Source: Actinomycetota bacterium
GTDB taxonomy: Bacteria > Actinomycetota > Geothermincolia > Fen-727 > Anoxymicrobiaceae
Length of the DNA stretch: 14,157 nucleotides
Assembly: GCA_003154635.1 (NCBI GenBank)
Contig: PMDX01000206.1
Location: 1 to 14,157, forward strand
Direction: 5' to 3'
The position numbers and the translations under genes were made by a program. Within the stretch, counting starts at the first letter, position 1; every line of letters starts with the position of its first letter. Shown in pieces: positions 5,452 to 13,331 of this stretch. The notes under the pieces are model-generated. The model searched no databases, was not told where the DNA came from, and saw only the letters and a list, made by a program, of their open reading frames with translations.

Positions 5452-8424
5452 GTGAACGGGAGGTCTTTTGCCAACGTCATCGGCGGCTCAGTCCTGCGGC
5501 TGATGGCCGCGAACTTCAACTACAGGCCTTCCATCAGGGAATACATGCGTTGCAACGGGTCATGGGTCGATTTCACGGTCGGTCTAAGGACGGAGCAGAA
5601 CACCGTCGAACAGGCGATAAGGTTCAGGGACGGAAAGGCCAGGGTCCTCAGACACATCCCGGCGGACGTCGACGTCACGATGATCATGGCCGACGACTCG
5701 GTGGTCAAGGAGCTTCTCTCCGCGACTCCAAACGAGACTCTCAACATGCTGCTCAAGAGCAAGCTCAGGCTAGAGGGGAACCTCAGTTACATAAGCCTCT
5801 TCAACTATTTCATCGCTACGTTGATGGCCGGGACGAACGCCAGGCGCAACTCGAGAATAAAGGAAGAGGATGCCGCCCTGAGGCTCAGCGAGGCTCCTCG
5901 CATCGACCCCGCGCTCAGGACCGAGATGGCCCATCGCAGGAGTGAGAGGATGACAGCGCGGGAGATCGACCCAGGCGTGCATTTCCTCGAAGATCCGTAC
6001 CTTTCCGATTATGAGATCGAAGATTTTCCGCGCTTGGGGCGCTTCTTAGACATACATTTCGGGACCAGGCCTGAGCTTTGTGCCGAGCGGCCGAAGCTCC
6101 TGACCGACTGGTTCATGGAGAACGGGTTCGAGAATGATTCGGAAGGCAAGCCGTGGTTTCCACCGCTTCGCCAGGGGTATGCATTCAAGCACCTGATGGA
6201 AAATCGCAAGCCGATAATCAGGAGAGACGATCTCATCGCGGGTACGACGACGACGAAGGACATTGGTGTCGTCATATACCCAGACGCGATCGGCACTACG
6301 ATGTGGAGCGAGCTCGAGAGCGTTACCGACCGTCTGCTCAACTCGTACGACGTTTCCGAGGAGACGATCAAGACCCTTCACCGCTACGTTTTTCCGTACT
6401 GGACGCGCCGCAACTTCCGGGAATGGGTGCGCGATAAGTACAACGCTCCGTTGAGCCAGAAGATGGACGAGCGCTTCGCGGTCTATTTCATGTGGAAGAC
6501 GGTCGCGCTCTCGCACACCATTGCGGATTTCCCGAGGCTCATGAGCCAGGGCACCTCCGGCGTAATACGGGAGATAGACAAGGAGCTCGCTCGCGACGAG
6601 AGCGCGAGCGAAGAGAAGAAGGATACCCTGCATGGCATGGTCCTCTGTCTCGAGGGCGTCAACGCCTATGCGAGAAACCTCGCGGGGCAGGCCGCCCGCG
6701 ATGCGGAGACGGAGGGCGACCCGGCCCGTCGGGCCGAGCTGGAGCGGCTGGCCGAGATATGCGCGAAGGTGCCGGAGAACCCCTGCGATACGTTCGACGA
6801 GGCGATCAACGCCTGCTGGATAGTATGGCTTTCGCTGCACATGGAGAGCACAAACGCGGGTCTTTCCATCGGGCGAATGGATCAATGGCTTCAGCGTTAT
6901 TTCGAGGCCGATATCGCGAAGCTGTCTACCCCCGATGAACGGGAGGAGTACGTAAGAAAAGCGATAGAGCTGGTCGCATGCTTCTATATGAGGTGCACCG
7001 ATCACCTCCCTATGATCATAGATATCGGCAACTATCTTTTTGGTGGCAGTTCCTCAGACCAGGCTATTACCCTTGGAGGGATCACGCCGGAGGGGGAGGA
7101 CGCTGTCAACGACATGACGTACATCTTCCTCAAGGTTACCGAACTGCTCAACATCCGGGACCCTAACGTCAACGCGAGGTACAACCCGGAGAAGAACTCT
7201 GACACTTACCTCAAGCGCCTGTGCGAGGTCAACCTCATCACTGCCGCGACACCGTCGATGCACAACGACCTTGCCGTAATGGAGTCGCTCAAGGAATTCG
7301 AATACGCTCCCGAGGACCTCCGGGACTGGTCGGCGACCGGCTGCGTGGAGCCGACGCTCTCGGGCAAGCACATAGGGCATACAAACTGCATGATGATGAA
7401 CATGGTTGCTGCCCTCGAGATGGCCATGAACAACGGCAGGCACCCGCTGATGAACTGGGATGTGGGGCCGAAGACCGGCAGTATCGAAGGAGGTGATTTT
7501 TCTACGTTCGAGGATTTCTTCGGGGCGTTCCTGACGCAGTACCAGTTCCTGATAGATTGCTCAGTGGAGTACAACAACATGCTTGGCGAGGGGCATAACG
7601 TCCTGCGGCCGACGCCACTGCTGTCCTCGCTGATAAACGACTCGACAAAAAACGGCAAGGACGTAACGGCGGGCGGCGCGAGGTACAACAGTTCGGGCTC
7701 GGCGTGTATCGGGCTCGCGGATATCACGGATTCGCTGATGGCGATCAAGAAGCTGGTGTACGACGAGAAAAAGGTAAGCTTCGCCGACCTCAAGAAGGCC
7801 GTTGATACCAACTTCGCGGAAGACCCCGCGCTCCACGCGATGGTCAAGAGGAAGGTCCCGCTTTTCGGCTCGGGTAGCGAGGAGGCGCTAGAGATGGCAG
7901 GACGGGTCACCAGGTTCACCCATGACGCTTACGGAGCGCACAGGAACTTCAGGGGCGGGCCGTATACCGCGGGGTTCTGGTCGATGTCCAACCACGTGGC
8001 GTTTGGTACTCTCACCGGGGCTTTGCCGTCTGGGAGGCTTGCCGGCAAAGCGTTCACACCGGGCCTGACCCCGGAGGCGCACGCATCAAAGAACCTGCTC
8101 GACAACATCAGGGACGTCGCAAGGCTCGACCCCCACGACATGAACAATAACATCGCCTTCAACGTCAAGGTGGTACCATCCGCGCGCGACACTCACGAAC
8201 AGGTCGTCGACAACATGTTCTCGTACGCCAAGACCTACTTTGACCTTGGCGGGATGCAGATGCAGATGAATGTTGTCACAAGCGACATGCTCCGAGATGC
8301 GATGGCACATCCCGAGAGCTACCGCAACCTTCTCGTACGCATCTCGGGGTACAACGCCTACTTCGTTACCCTCAACCGTGACATGCAGATCGAGCTCATC
8401 GAACGCGCAGAATTCGGAATCTAG
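5452..8424 (+). CDS. Glycyl radical enzyme (pyruvate formate-lyase/diol dehydratase family) with SCP2-like N-terminal extension
   Basis: A 990-residue protein. The radical site is RISGYNAYF with Gly966, 24 residues from the C-terminus. The active-site loop is SATGCVEP with Cys631 and Glu633; GCxE is the arrangement of the lyase/dehydratase branch (glycerol and propanediol dehydratases, choline TMA-lyase, hydroxyproline dehydratase, isethionate lyase), whereas true pyruvate formate-lyase has Cys-Cys. Residues about 21-125 (FRDGKARV, ADVDVTMIMAD, KLRLEGN) resemble an SCP2 sterol-carrier-like domain and precede the catalytic barrel, making the protein longer than the usual ~800. A radical-SAM activase is required but none is in the window. 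Start: the frame opens at TTG 5389, but that is the -35 box; GTG 5452 has GGAGGGG 6 bases upstream. The substrate is unknown. Confidence 0.9.
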   Translation: MNGRSFANVIGGSVLRLMAANFNYRPSIREYMRCNGSWVDFTVGLRTEQNTVEQAIRFRDGKARVLRHIPADVDVTMIMADDSVVKELLSATPNETLNMLLKSKLRLEGNLSYISLFNYFIATLMAGTNARRNSRIKEEDAALRLSEAPRIDPALRTEMAHRRSERMTAREIDPGVHFLEDPYLSDYEIEDFPRLGRFLDIHFGTRPELCAERPKLLTDWFMENGFENDSEGKPWFPPLRQGYAFKHLMENRKPIIRRDDLIAGTTTTKDIGVVIYPDAIGTTMWSELESVTDRLLNSYDVSEETIKTLHRYVFPYWTRRNFREWVRDKYNAPLSQKMDERFAVYFMWKTVALSHTIADFPRLMSQGTSGVIREIDKELARDESASEEKKDTLHGMVLCLEGVNAYARNLAGQAARDAETEGDPARRAELERLAEICAKVPENPCDTFDEAINACWIVWLSLHMESTNAGLSIGRMDQWLQRYFEADIAKLSTPDEREEYVRKAIELVACFYMRCTDHLPMIIDIGNYLFGGSSSDQAITLGGITPEGEDAVNDMTYIFLKVTELLNIRDPNVNARYNPEKNSDTYLKRLCEVNLITAATPSMHNDLAVMESLKEFEYAPEDLRDWSATGCVEPTLSGKHIGHTNCMMMNMVAALEMAMNNGRHPLMNWDVGPKTGSIEGGDFSTFEDFFGAFLTQYQFLIDCSVEYNNMLGEGHNVLRPTPLLSSLINDSTKNGKDVTAGGARYNSSGSACIGLADITDSLMAIKKLVYDEKKVSFADLKKAVDTNFAEDPALHAMVKRKVPLFGSGSEEALEMAGRVTRFTHDAYGAHRNFRGGPYTAGFWSMSNHVAFGTLTGALPSGRLAGKAFTPGLTPEAHASKNLLDNIRDVARLDPHDMNNNIAFNVKVVPSARDTHEQVVDNMFSYAKTYFDLGGMQMQMNVVTSDMLRDAMAHPESYRNLLVRISGYNAYFVTLNRDMQIELIERAEFGI

Positions 8425-8545
8425 ATTCTCACCTCGTTCCGCGCATTGAGACAACAACGCAAACCGGAGTCAGACATCCTTTGGCGTTCCAACTTCTTGA
8501 GCCGGGTCGCTCCTCGATGAGGTCGCTTTTGGCGGGCGGCGCTCT

Positions 8546-10348
8546 CTACCGGAGTTCGTAGACGAAATAACCGTCAGACTGGTAGCGGGGCACCAGCCCC
8601 GGGTTACGCTTGACGCGCTGGAGGATCCGCGCGAACCGCGCCGGATCGTAACGCTTGCCCTCGAGGATCACGTACTTGACCTTGAGGCGCTTCAAATACC
8701 GGAGAGCCGCCCGGGATGGGAAATCGCCCTCCGCCCTAACGGCGTCTTTGTACGAGACCGGCACATAGCCGGAGTACCCGTTAACCATAGCTTTCCAGTT
8801 GGCGGTGTTGAAGTAGTCGCGCTCGGGCTCCATGCCTACATAAGCGAGGTCGTCCATGTGGCTGACCGACTTGCTGTCGTAAGGAGCAACCGGCAGGACG
8901 ATCATGGGCGCGTTGCCGTCGACGCTCGCCATCCATCTGAACACCGAGGGGAACTGGGCTTTAGTAAGCATCGGTTTCATCTCTATCCCGGTTGGAAGAA
9001 TCTCGACCACCATCAGGGTGAGGAGCACTACAAGCAAACCGGCTACCGTGATACGGTCCAAGTGTCCCTCAAGCTTCGAGCGCAACCACTTGACGCCGAA
9101 TCCAGACAGCACGGCGAGCGACATGAGGCAGAGGACGAATATCCTGGTCGGAGTGCGGATGGCCTTGAACCCGGGAAAGAATTTGTACAGGAATTTATAA
9201 GGCATGAGTATGTTTGCATGGTGCCCGAAGGCGTACAAAGTCACTCCAAGGCACATCACGCCGGCCAGGAGCAACAGCGTCACGTAGAACGCGAGGGCGA
9301 ACCTGTCACGCCGGCTCCTTCCGCGACTGGACAGGAAGACGATCCCACCGATGGACAGGAGGAGTGGCAGCAGGCCCGGGAAAAGGGAGCGTTCGGACCC
9401 GTTTCCACGTGTATATGGGTCGGGCCGGAACAGGCTCGTCGCCTTGCCCCAGACCAGGCTCTGCGGAGGAGCTACCAGGAAATCGGTGACGTCGCCGGAG
9501 TAACCGGCGACCTCGTTGATATCTCTCGAGAAATTAGGGTTGAGCTTCTGCGCCTTCATATACGGAAGGATGAAAGGAGCGAGCACGACGCCGATAAGCA
9601 CAACGGAAGCCACAAAGAAGGCGATCCATCGGTACGCAGCCTTGCGCTCATCGAGGCTTGCTTTGCGCAGCAGAATCGCCATTATGCGCTTTCTCTCCAT
9701 GAGCGCGAGTATGACCAGGTATATCAACACGGCGAACGCCAGGTAGAAGCCGTAACTCCATACGCTCCAGAAGAGAGCTATCGAGAAGACGCTGAAAAGG
9801 AAAGCATAGACGGGTTTTCGCTTTTCGGTGAAGAGGTGCAGGCACAGGAACGCGAGTGGCAGGAAACCCATTGAGAGCAACTGCATGTGCGTTATATGGG
9901 CGAGCCTGTACGTCGAGAACCCGAAGACAATGCCACCGGCGAACGCGGCATACCTGTCCCAGGTAAGATGCCAGACCAGAAGGTAGGCGCCGAATGAGGC
10001 TATGACGAAGCTCATGAGTATCACGAAGTTGAACGCGAGCACGCCGTTTCCGGTCAGGGCCAGCACGGGCAGGGCGATGAGAGAGCTCATGAATTCGTGG
10101 TCAGAGTAGGCGAACGTATACCTGTTCGGGTAAAACAGCGTCGCGTTGAAGAGGTTCAACGGGTTGGTCTTGAGGGAGTGCGCTGTCCACGAGAGCACGT
10201 AGATGTTAAACATCGTATCGCCCGAGTTCTCGCGCATGGTGTGGTTGTTCGCCTCGGTGACGAGGGGCCTTGTGTAGAACAGCGCGAGCAGCACGAATAG
10301 CACGAGCACGAGCACATATACCAGAACGGCTTTGCGTCTGTGGCTCAA
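8546..10348 (-). CDS. Polytopic membrane protein, GT-C glycosyltransferase-like
   Basis: A 600-residue protein starting at TTG, with AGGAGG six bases upstream. It has one hydrophobic helix at about 8-27, roughly ten more between about 87 and 450, and a soluble C-terminal part of about 150 residues. The first outer loop carries SGDTMFNIYVLSW (D44), then SDHEF (82-86) and a long loop ending in the second helix. This layout matches GT-C glycosyltransferases, which use a lipid-phosphate sugar donor and an acidic residue in the first loop. HHANILMPYKFLYKFFPGFKAIRTPTR-like loops as here (376-402) are common in uncharacterised bacterial relatives. It could instead be a YfhO-like membrane protein. 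No glycan gene adjoins it. It converges on the glycyl radical enzyme gene. Confidence 0.65.
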   Translation of the reverse strand: MSHRRKAVLVYVLVLVLFVLLALFYTRPLVTEANNHTMRENSGDTMFNIYVLSWTAHSLKTNPLNLFNATLFYPNRYTFAYSDHEFMSSLIALPVLALTGNGVLAFNFVILMSFVIASFGAYLLVWHLTWDRYAAFAGGIVFGFSTYRLAHITHMQLLSMGFLPLAFLCLHLFTEKRKPVYAFLFSVFSIALFWSVWSYGFYLAFAVLIYLVILALMERKRIMAILLRKASLDERKAAYRWIAFFVASVVLIGVVLAPFILPYMKAQKLNPNFSRDINEVAGYSGDVTDFLVAPPQSLVWGKATSLFRPDPYTRGNGSERSLFPGLLPLLLSIGGIVFLSSRGRSRRDRFALAFYVTLLLLAGVMCLGVTLYAFGHHANILMPYKFLYKFFPGFKAIRTPTRIFVLCLMSLAVLSGFGVKWLRSKLEGHLDRITVAGLLVVLLTLMVVEILPTGIEMKPMLTKAQFPSVFRWMASVDGNAPMIVLPVAPYDSKSVSHMDDLAYVGMEPERDYFNTANWKAMVNGYSGYVPVSYKDAVRAEGDFPSRAALRYLKRLKVKYVILEGKRYDPARFARILQRVKRNPGLVPRYQSDGYFVYELR

Positions 10349-10602
10349 ACGGCTCCTCCTGCGGTGGCGTCGCGGTCGTCGGTCTTCCGCTTATTGTTCA
10401 CGACGTCCAGGCTGCTTTCCTGCGCGCCCGCAGGCAAGACCCGGCCGGACGTTCCCGGTAATGCGCGAAATAAAGGCATCGCCGGAGTGACGGCGAAAAA
10501 AAACTAACAGAGCGGTGCGGGTGCCGCAACCCTTTAGTGGCGCGTCTGACGGAGTCCACGCTAGGGTGAAGTACGCAGGTGATTCCATGATGGAGAGGGG
10601 CC
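10349..10602. other. 254-bp divergent intergenic region with two hairpins
   Basis: This region holds the start signals of the GT-C-like gene (minus) and the DUF1622 gene (plus). Two inverted repeats stand out: CCTGCG-CGCC-CGCAGG (10419-10434) and TCGCCG-GAGTGA-CGGCGA (10479-10496), the second followed by eight A on the plus strand. A third, TGCGG-GTG-CCGCA, lies near 10516-10528. I see no consensus promoter pair, no known riboswitch pattern and no convincing gene here; the overlapping open frames are not protein-like. Confidence 0.4.
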
Positions 10603-11004
10603 ATGAGCTTTCAGCAGGTCATGGATGGGGTCAGCAAGATCATAGACTCGGCTGGTGTGGTCGTAATCGTTGTCGGCGCGATCTATGCAACCTGTGTTTT
10701 CCTCTGGAGCCTCGTACGACGCGATTCAAGAAAGCTTGATCCGTTTCGCACATACCGCGAGACCGTTGGCAGGAGCATACTCCTGGGACTCGAGTTCCTG
10801 ATAGCAGGCGATATCATCCGGACCGTGGTAGTGACTCCATCTTTCAAGAACGTGGGAGTGCTAGCGATACTGGTCATGATCCGATCTTTACTGAGCATGG
10901 AACTCCAGGTGGAGATAGACGGATACTGGCCGTGGCAACGCGGCAAATACCTTGACCAGAAAGCCGCGATCGCAACCGGAACGCGGGACCCAAAAGAGGG
11001 TTGA
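10603..11004 (+). CDS. DUF1622 family membrane protein
   Basis: A 133-residue protein with about three membrane segments (roughly 17-37, 57-77 and 83-99). The family signature is clear: GRSILLGLEFLIAGDIIRT (56-74), then VLVMIR-like AILVMIRSLLSMELQVEIDG (88-107) and WPWQ (109-112). DUF1622 proteins are small conserved membrane proteins of unknown function. The ATG at 10603 is preceded by GGAGAGGGG with a short spacing; the ATGs just upstream are out of frame. The gene ends 20 bases from the convergent MgtC-like gene. Nothing in the sequence shows a substrate. Confidence 0.85.
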   Translation: MSFQQVMDGVSKIIDSAGVVVIVVGAIYATCVFLWSLVRRDSRKLDPFRTYRETVGRSILLGLEFLIAGDIIRTVVVTPSFKNVGVLAILVMIRSLLSMELQVEIDGYWPWQRGKYLDQKAAIATGTRDPKEG

Positions 11005-11024
11005 ACCGCGGGGATCAGAGAAGA

Positions 11025-11684
11025 TTAGCCCCAGAGGACTTCGCTCACACCGTCAACGCCGTACAGGCTCTCCGTTACCTTCACAACATCGATGCCGGCG
11101 TGAAGTGTCGCGATCATCCCGAGCTCGACCCTGTTACCGTCTTCGTGTCTATGAAAATGAACGAGCTGGAGTTTGCACCCGTTTTCCTGAAGCACCTTCT
11201 CGATGCTCGAGTAGATGTTCTCGGAATAATCGGCGCCGACGTGCATTGGCATGGTGTGTGTCTTGAGACGCGGTGAGACCAGGTCGGTCCCCCAGTCCAC
11301 TATCCGGAGCACGACAAGCGCGATGCCCGTGACAACGAACCCAACCACGTAGTAGCCGGTGCCAAAGAGCATACCGATGCCCGCCACGCTCCAAAGGCTG
11401 GATGCCGTCGTGAGCCCGGTCACCCAGCCGTCTCGGCTCCGGAGGATTGCTCCACCGCCTATGAAGCCGATGCCTGTGACCACGGCTGCGGCGACTCTGT
11501 CACCCTGCAAGAACCCGGGGAACCCGTACAGCGACATCGTAGTGAAGACGCACGCACCGACCGTGACGAGGATATGTGTGCGTATTCCCGCCGGATGGTC
11601 AGTGAGCTCACGCTCGAGACCTACAAGGCCCCCACACGCCATTGCAAGCAGTATTCGTATAATGATCTGCAAGGAAGTGCTCAT
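11025..11684 (-). CDS. MgtC/SapB family membrane protein
   Basis: A 219-residue protein. GGLVGLERE (18-26), AGIRTHILVTVGA (32-44), GIGFIGGGAILRS (71-83) and VTGLTTASSLWSVAGIGMLFGTG (88-110) are the hallmark MgtC motifs in four to five helices. Residues about 142-219 form a soluble ACT-like tail of the kind found in longer family members. MgtC of Salmonella inhibits the F-type ATP synthase and supports growth in low magnesium; many bacterial homologues have no proven role, so no symbol is given. ATG 11682-11684 has AGAGG six bases upstream. Divergent from the sugar kinase gene, with 260 bases between, and convergent with DUF1622. Confidence 0.88.
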   Translation of the reverse strand: MSTSLQIIIRILLAMACGGLVGLERELTDHPAGIRTHILVTVGACVFTTMSLYGFPGFLQGDRVAAAVVTGIGFIGGGAILRSRDGWVTGLTTASSLWSVAGIGMLFGTGYYVVGFVVTGIALVVLRIVDWGTDLVSPRLKTHTMPMHVGADYSENIYSSIEKVLQENGCKLQLVHFHRHEDGNRVELGMIATLHAGIDVVKVTESLYGVDGVSEVLWG

Positions 11685-11878
11685 TGACGACCTCTATCGT
11701 TTTCCAGCATGGACGGTATTTATTTCTTGGGAAGCGCGGCGTCCACCTTCCGTCCTGCCATTGAAGCTCTTGCCTGCAATCGTTCATCCGGCAATCAAGA
11801 CGCATTTTCTGAGTAATCGGTTCGTCTTTCACCAACGGATGCGGCCCGAGGTTTTTGATTGCCCGTTGTGAATTTGCG
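11685..11878. other. Intergenic region between divergent MgtC-like and sugar kinase genes
   Basis: Apart from the MgtC ribosome binding site at 11691-11695 I recognise nothing here. An AT-richer patch (AATAAATA on the minus strand near 11728-11737) could be part of the MgtC promoter but has no good -35. Open frames crossing the region do not look like protein. No magnesium-sensing leader could be identified by eye. Confidence 0.3.
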
Positions 11879-11897
11879 CCGTATACGGTGTTATGAT
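11879..11897 (+). promoter_or_regulatory. Putative extended -10 promoter with adjacent palindrome, upstream of the sugar kinase
   Basis: TGTTATGAT (11889-11897) is an extended -10 box (TGn-TATGAT) about 48 bases before the kinase ATG, with no good -35. The 10-base perfect palindrome CCGTATACGG at 11879-11888 touches it directly and could be an operator half-covering the promoter. Box and palindrome are seen; the function is inferred. Confidence 0.4.
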
Positions 11898-11944
11898 GCA
11901 GGCAATGGCTCGGACTGCTGTACAAGGGGGAGGCACCGACAGGG

Positions 11945-12874
11945 ATGATCTACACGCTCACGATGAACCCGACGCTTGACATCACCTACGTCGTTAATGA
12001 GATCGACTTCGGTGAACCTGTGCGCGCCCTGGAGGTCGTGAAGACTCCCGGGGGCAAGGGGATCAACGTCTCCCGTGCTTTGCGCGCGATGGGAACGGAT
12101 TCGGTCGCGATGGGCATGGTCGGGGGGTACGTGGGCGAAGAGGTCCTCGACCTACTGCGCGAAGAGGGTCTCATCCTGCAGATAGCCAAGATCAAAAGTG
12201 AGACCCGCACTAACGTCATTGTAGTAGGCAGGCACGGCAACCAGCAGCTCGTCATCAGGGCCATGGGGCCACCTGTCGACCATGGTGAGACCGAGACCGT
12301 CACCGGCATGATATTCCGCACCGCGGTGGCACCCGAGGTTCTCGTGCTGTCAGGGTCGCTGCCCCCCGGCGTGGATCCAGGCATCTACCGGGAGATAACG
12401 GTGGAGGGCAAGTCCAGGGGGTCGAAAGTCGTGATCGACAGTGAAGGACCGCCGCTCTCCGAGGGGATTCAGGCCGGTCCATACCTGATCAAACCCAACC
12501 TCGTGGAGCTCCAGGAACTGGCCGGGCGGAGCCTGGTCGCAGACAAGGATATTATCGAGTTCTGCAAGACGCTGAACGAGCGCGGCGTCGAGACGGTAGT
12601 CGTGTCCATGGGTCCCGATGGCGCTTTGCTCGTAAGCGACGACGCAGTACTACGCGGGCACGTGCCTTCACTGTCCGACGACACCGTGGGAGCTGGAGAT
12701 TCAATGGTTGCAGGCCTCCTTATCGGCATGGTCCAGGATCTGCCCATCGAACGGACTTTTCACATCGGGCTTGCATGCTCCGTATCCGCCATCATGAACA
12801 AGGGACCCGGGCTGGCCGAGCCGGAGACTTTTGCCTCCGCTTTCCCTCTGGTGAACATAGAGAAGCTATCTTAG
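11945..12874 (+). CDS. PfkB-family hexose kinase, 1-phosphofructokinase-like
   Basis: A 309-residue ribokinase-fold enzyme of full family length. MIYTLTMNPTLDITY at the N-terminus, GGKGINVS (36-43), SGSLPPG (136-142), KPN (183-185) and TVGAGDSMVAG (247-257) with catalytic D252 are typical of the 1-phosphofructokinase/tagatose-6-phosphate kinase/6-phosphofructokinase-2 group, which phosphorylates a sugar phosphate with ATP to feed glycolysis. The exact substrate (fructose 1-phosphate, fructose 6-phosphate or tagatose 6-phosphate) cannot be settled: there is no adjacent fructose PTS or DeoR-type regulator that would indicate FruK. The ATG at 11945 has GGGGGAGG 11 bases before it. It is cytosolic and appears to be a single-gene unit. 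Confidence 0.88.
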   Translation: MIYTLTMNPTLDITYVVNEIDFGEPVRALEVVKTPGGKGINVSRALRAMGTDSVAMGMVGGYVGEEVLDLLREEGLILQIAKIKSETRTNVIVVGRHGNQQLVIRAMGPPVDHGETETVTGMIFRTAVAPEVLVLSGSLPPGVDPGIYREITVEGKSRGSKVVIDSEGPPLSEGIQAGPYLIKPNLVELQELAGRSLVADKDIIEFCKTLNERGVETVVVSMGPDGALLVSDDAVLRGHVPSLSDDTVGAGDSMVAGLLIGMVQDLPIERTFHIGLACSVSAIMNKGPGLAEPETFASAFPLVNIEKLS

Positions 12875-12944
12875 CTTACGCTTCGATCGTTTGAAGATGC
12901 GGTTCCGCTGAGGACATAGCCTTGTATGGAGACAGGACGTTTGA

Positions 12945-13082
12945 CGCTTCCGCGAGGTCGCCGATTACAGCCAAAAAAGTCGAAGGTACAAGATCGAGCG
13001 TGAGACAGGCCGCGAAGCCTTCGGAGCCGTCTACCTTGCCATGGAGAAAGCTACCAATTCCAAAGCGGGCTTGCAGGCCTAG
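12945..13082 (+). pseudogene. Decayed N-terminus of a Ser/Thr protein kinase (PknB-type)
   Basis: Between an in-frame stop at 12942-12944 and TAG at 13080-13082 the frame reads about 45 codons including RRYKIERETGREAFGAVYLA. This fits the first two strands of a bacterial Ser/Thr kinase, where Y.i.reLGrGGfG.VYLA forms the ATP-binding glycine loop; here L is T and two loop glycines are E and A. There is no start codon, no VAIK lysine and no catalytic loop downstream. I read it as a short relic. It could be a chance match, since only about 20 residues carry the signal. Confidence 0.45.
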
Positions 13083-13219
13083 CCGCCACCTATGGGGGTC
13101 AACTCTTCGCTGAGCTTGTCCATCAACTCTTTGAGGGAAGCCCTTTCTACGTCGATGTCGTTCATATCGACGAAGCGGCTCAACAGGTACTGCAGGAATT
13201 CCATTTCAGGGTTTTCCAA
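13079..13219 (-). CDS. Small protein of 46 residues, function unknown
   Basis: I do not recognise this protein. The TTG at 13217-13219 is preceded by GGGAGGTG (13226-13233), an almost ideal ribosome binding site with six bases of spacing. The product (ENPEMEFLQYLLSRF, then NDIDVERASLKELMDKL) is rich in Leu, Glu and Asp, looks helical and acidic, has no membrane segment and ends in PIGGG. An upstream extension of the frame to an ATG at 13331-13333 has no such site and reads unlike protein. An internal ATG at 13202-13204 lacks a site. The gene is divergent from the macro-domain gene, and its stop overlaps the stop of the kinase relic on the other strand. Confidence 0.5.
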   Translation of the reverse strand: MENPEMEFLQYLLSRFVDMNDIDVERASLKELMDKLSEELTPIGGG

Positions 13220-13296
13220 TATAGACACCTCCCTTGTCCGCCGCGAAAGAAGCCGAAGTCTCAATTTCACATGCCCCGGGCCAAACCTTCCCGCTT

Positions 13297-13305
13297 TGAT
13301 ATAAT
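13297..13305 (+). promoter_or_regulatory. Extended -10 promoter of the macro-domain gene
   Basis: TGATATAAT is a perfect TATAAT box (13300-13305) with the upstream TGn extension; no -35 match is present at the right spacing, as is usual for extended -10 promoters. It lies 26 bases before the macro-domain start and would give a short leader ending in a strong AGGAGGGG site (13318-13325). Confidence 0.6.
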
Positions 13306-13331
13306 TTTCGCGGCAAGAGGAGGGGAGTAAC

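Noticed and set aside
6046..7005. 319-codon open frame on the minus strand
   Set aside because: Antisense to the glycyl radical enzyme; arginine/leucine-rich low-information sequence with no ribosome binding site or motifs.
8417..8428. GAATCTAGATTC palindrome over the stop of the glycyl radical enzyme
   Set aside because: Too short and AT-rich to terminate transcription and without a T-run; a 12-base palindrome here is not compelling.
8858..9874. 338-codon open frame on the plus strand
   Set aside because: Antisense to the GT-C-like membrane protein; strongly hydrophilic, His/Gln/Glu-rich composition is what a reversed membrane gene produces.
10479..10503. Rho-independent terminator (GC stem plus A8)
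   Set aside because: The homopolymer is A after the stem on the plus strand and T before the stem on the minus strand, so neither strand has a stem followed by a U-run.
11608..11925. 105-codon minus-strand open frame before the MgtC-like gene
   Set aside because: Composition is not protein-like, it overlaps the MgtC start region and the kinase promoter, and no motif or ribosome binding site supports it.
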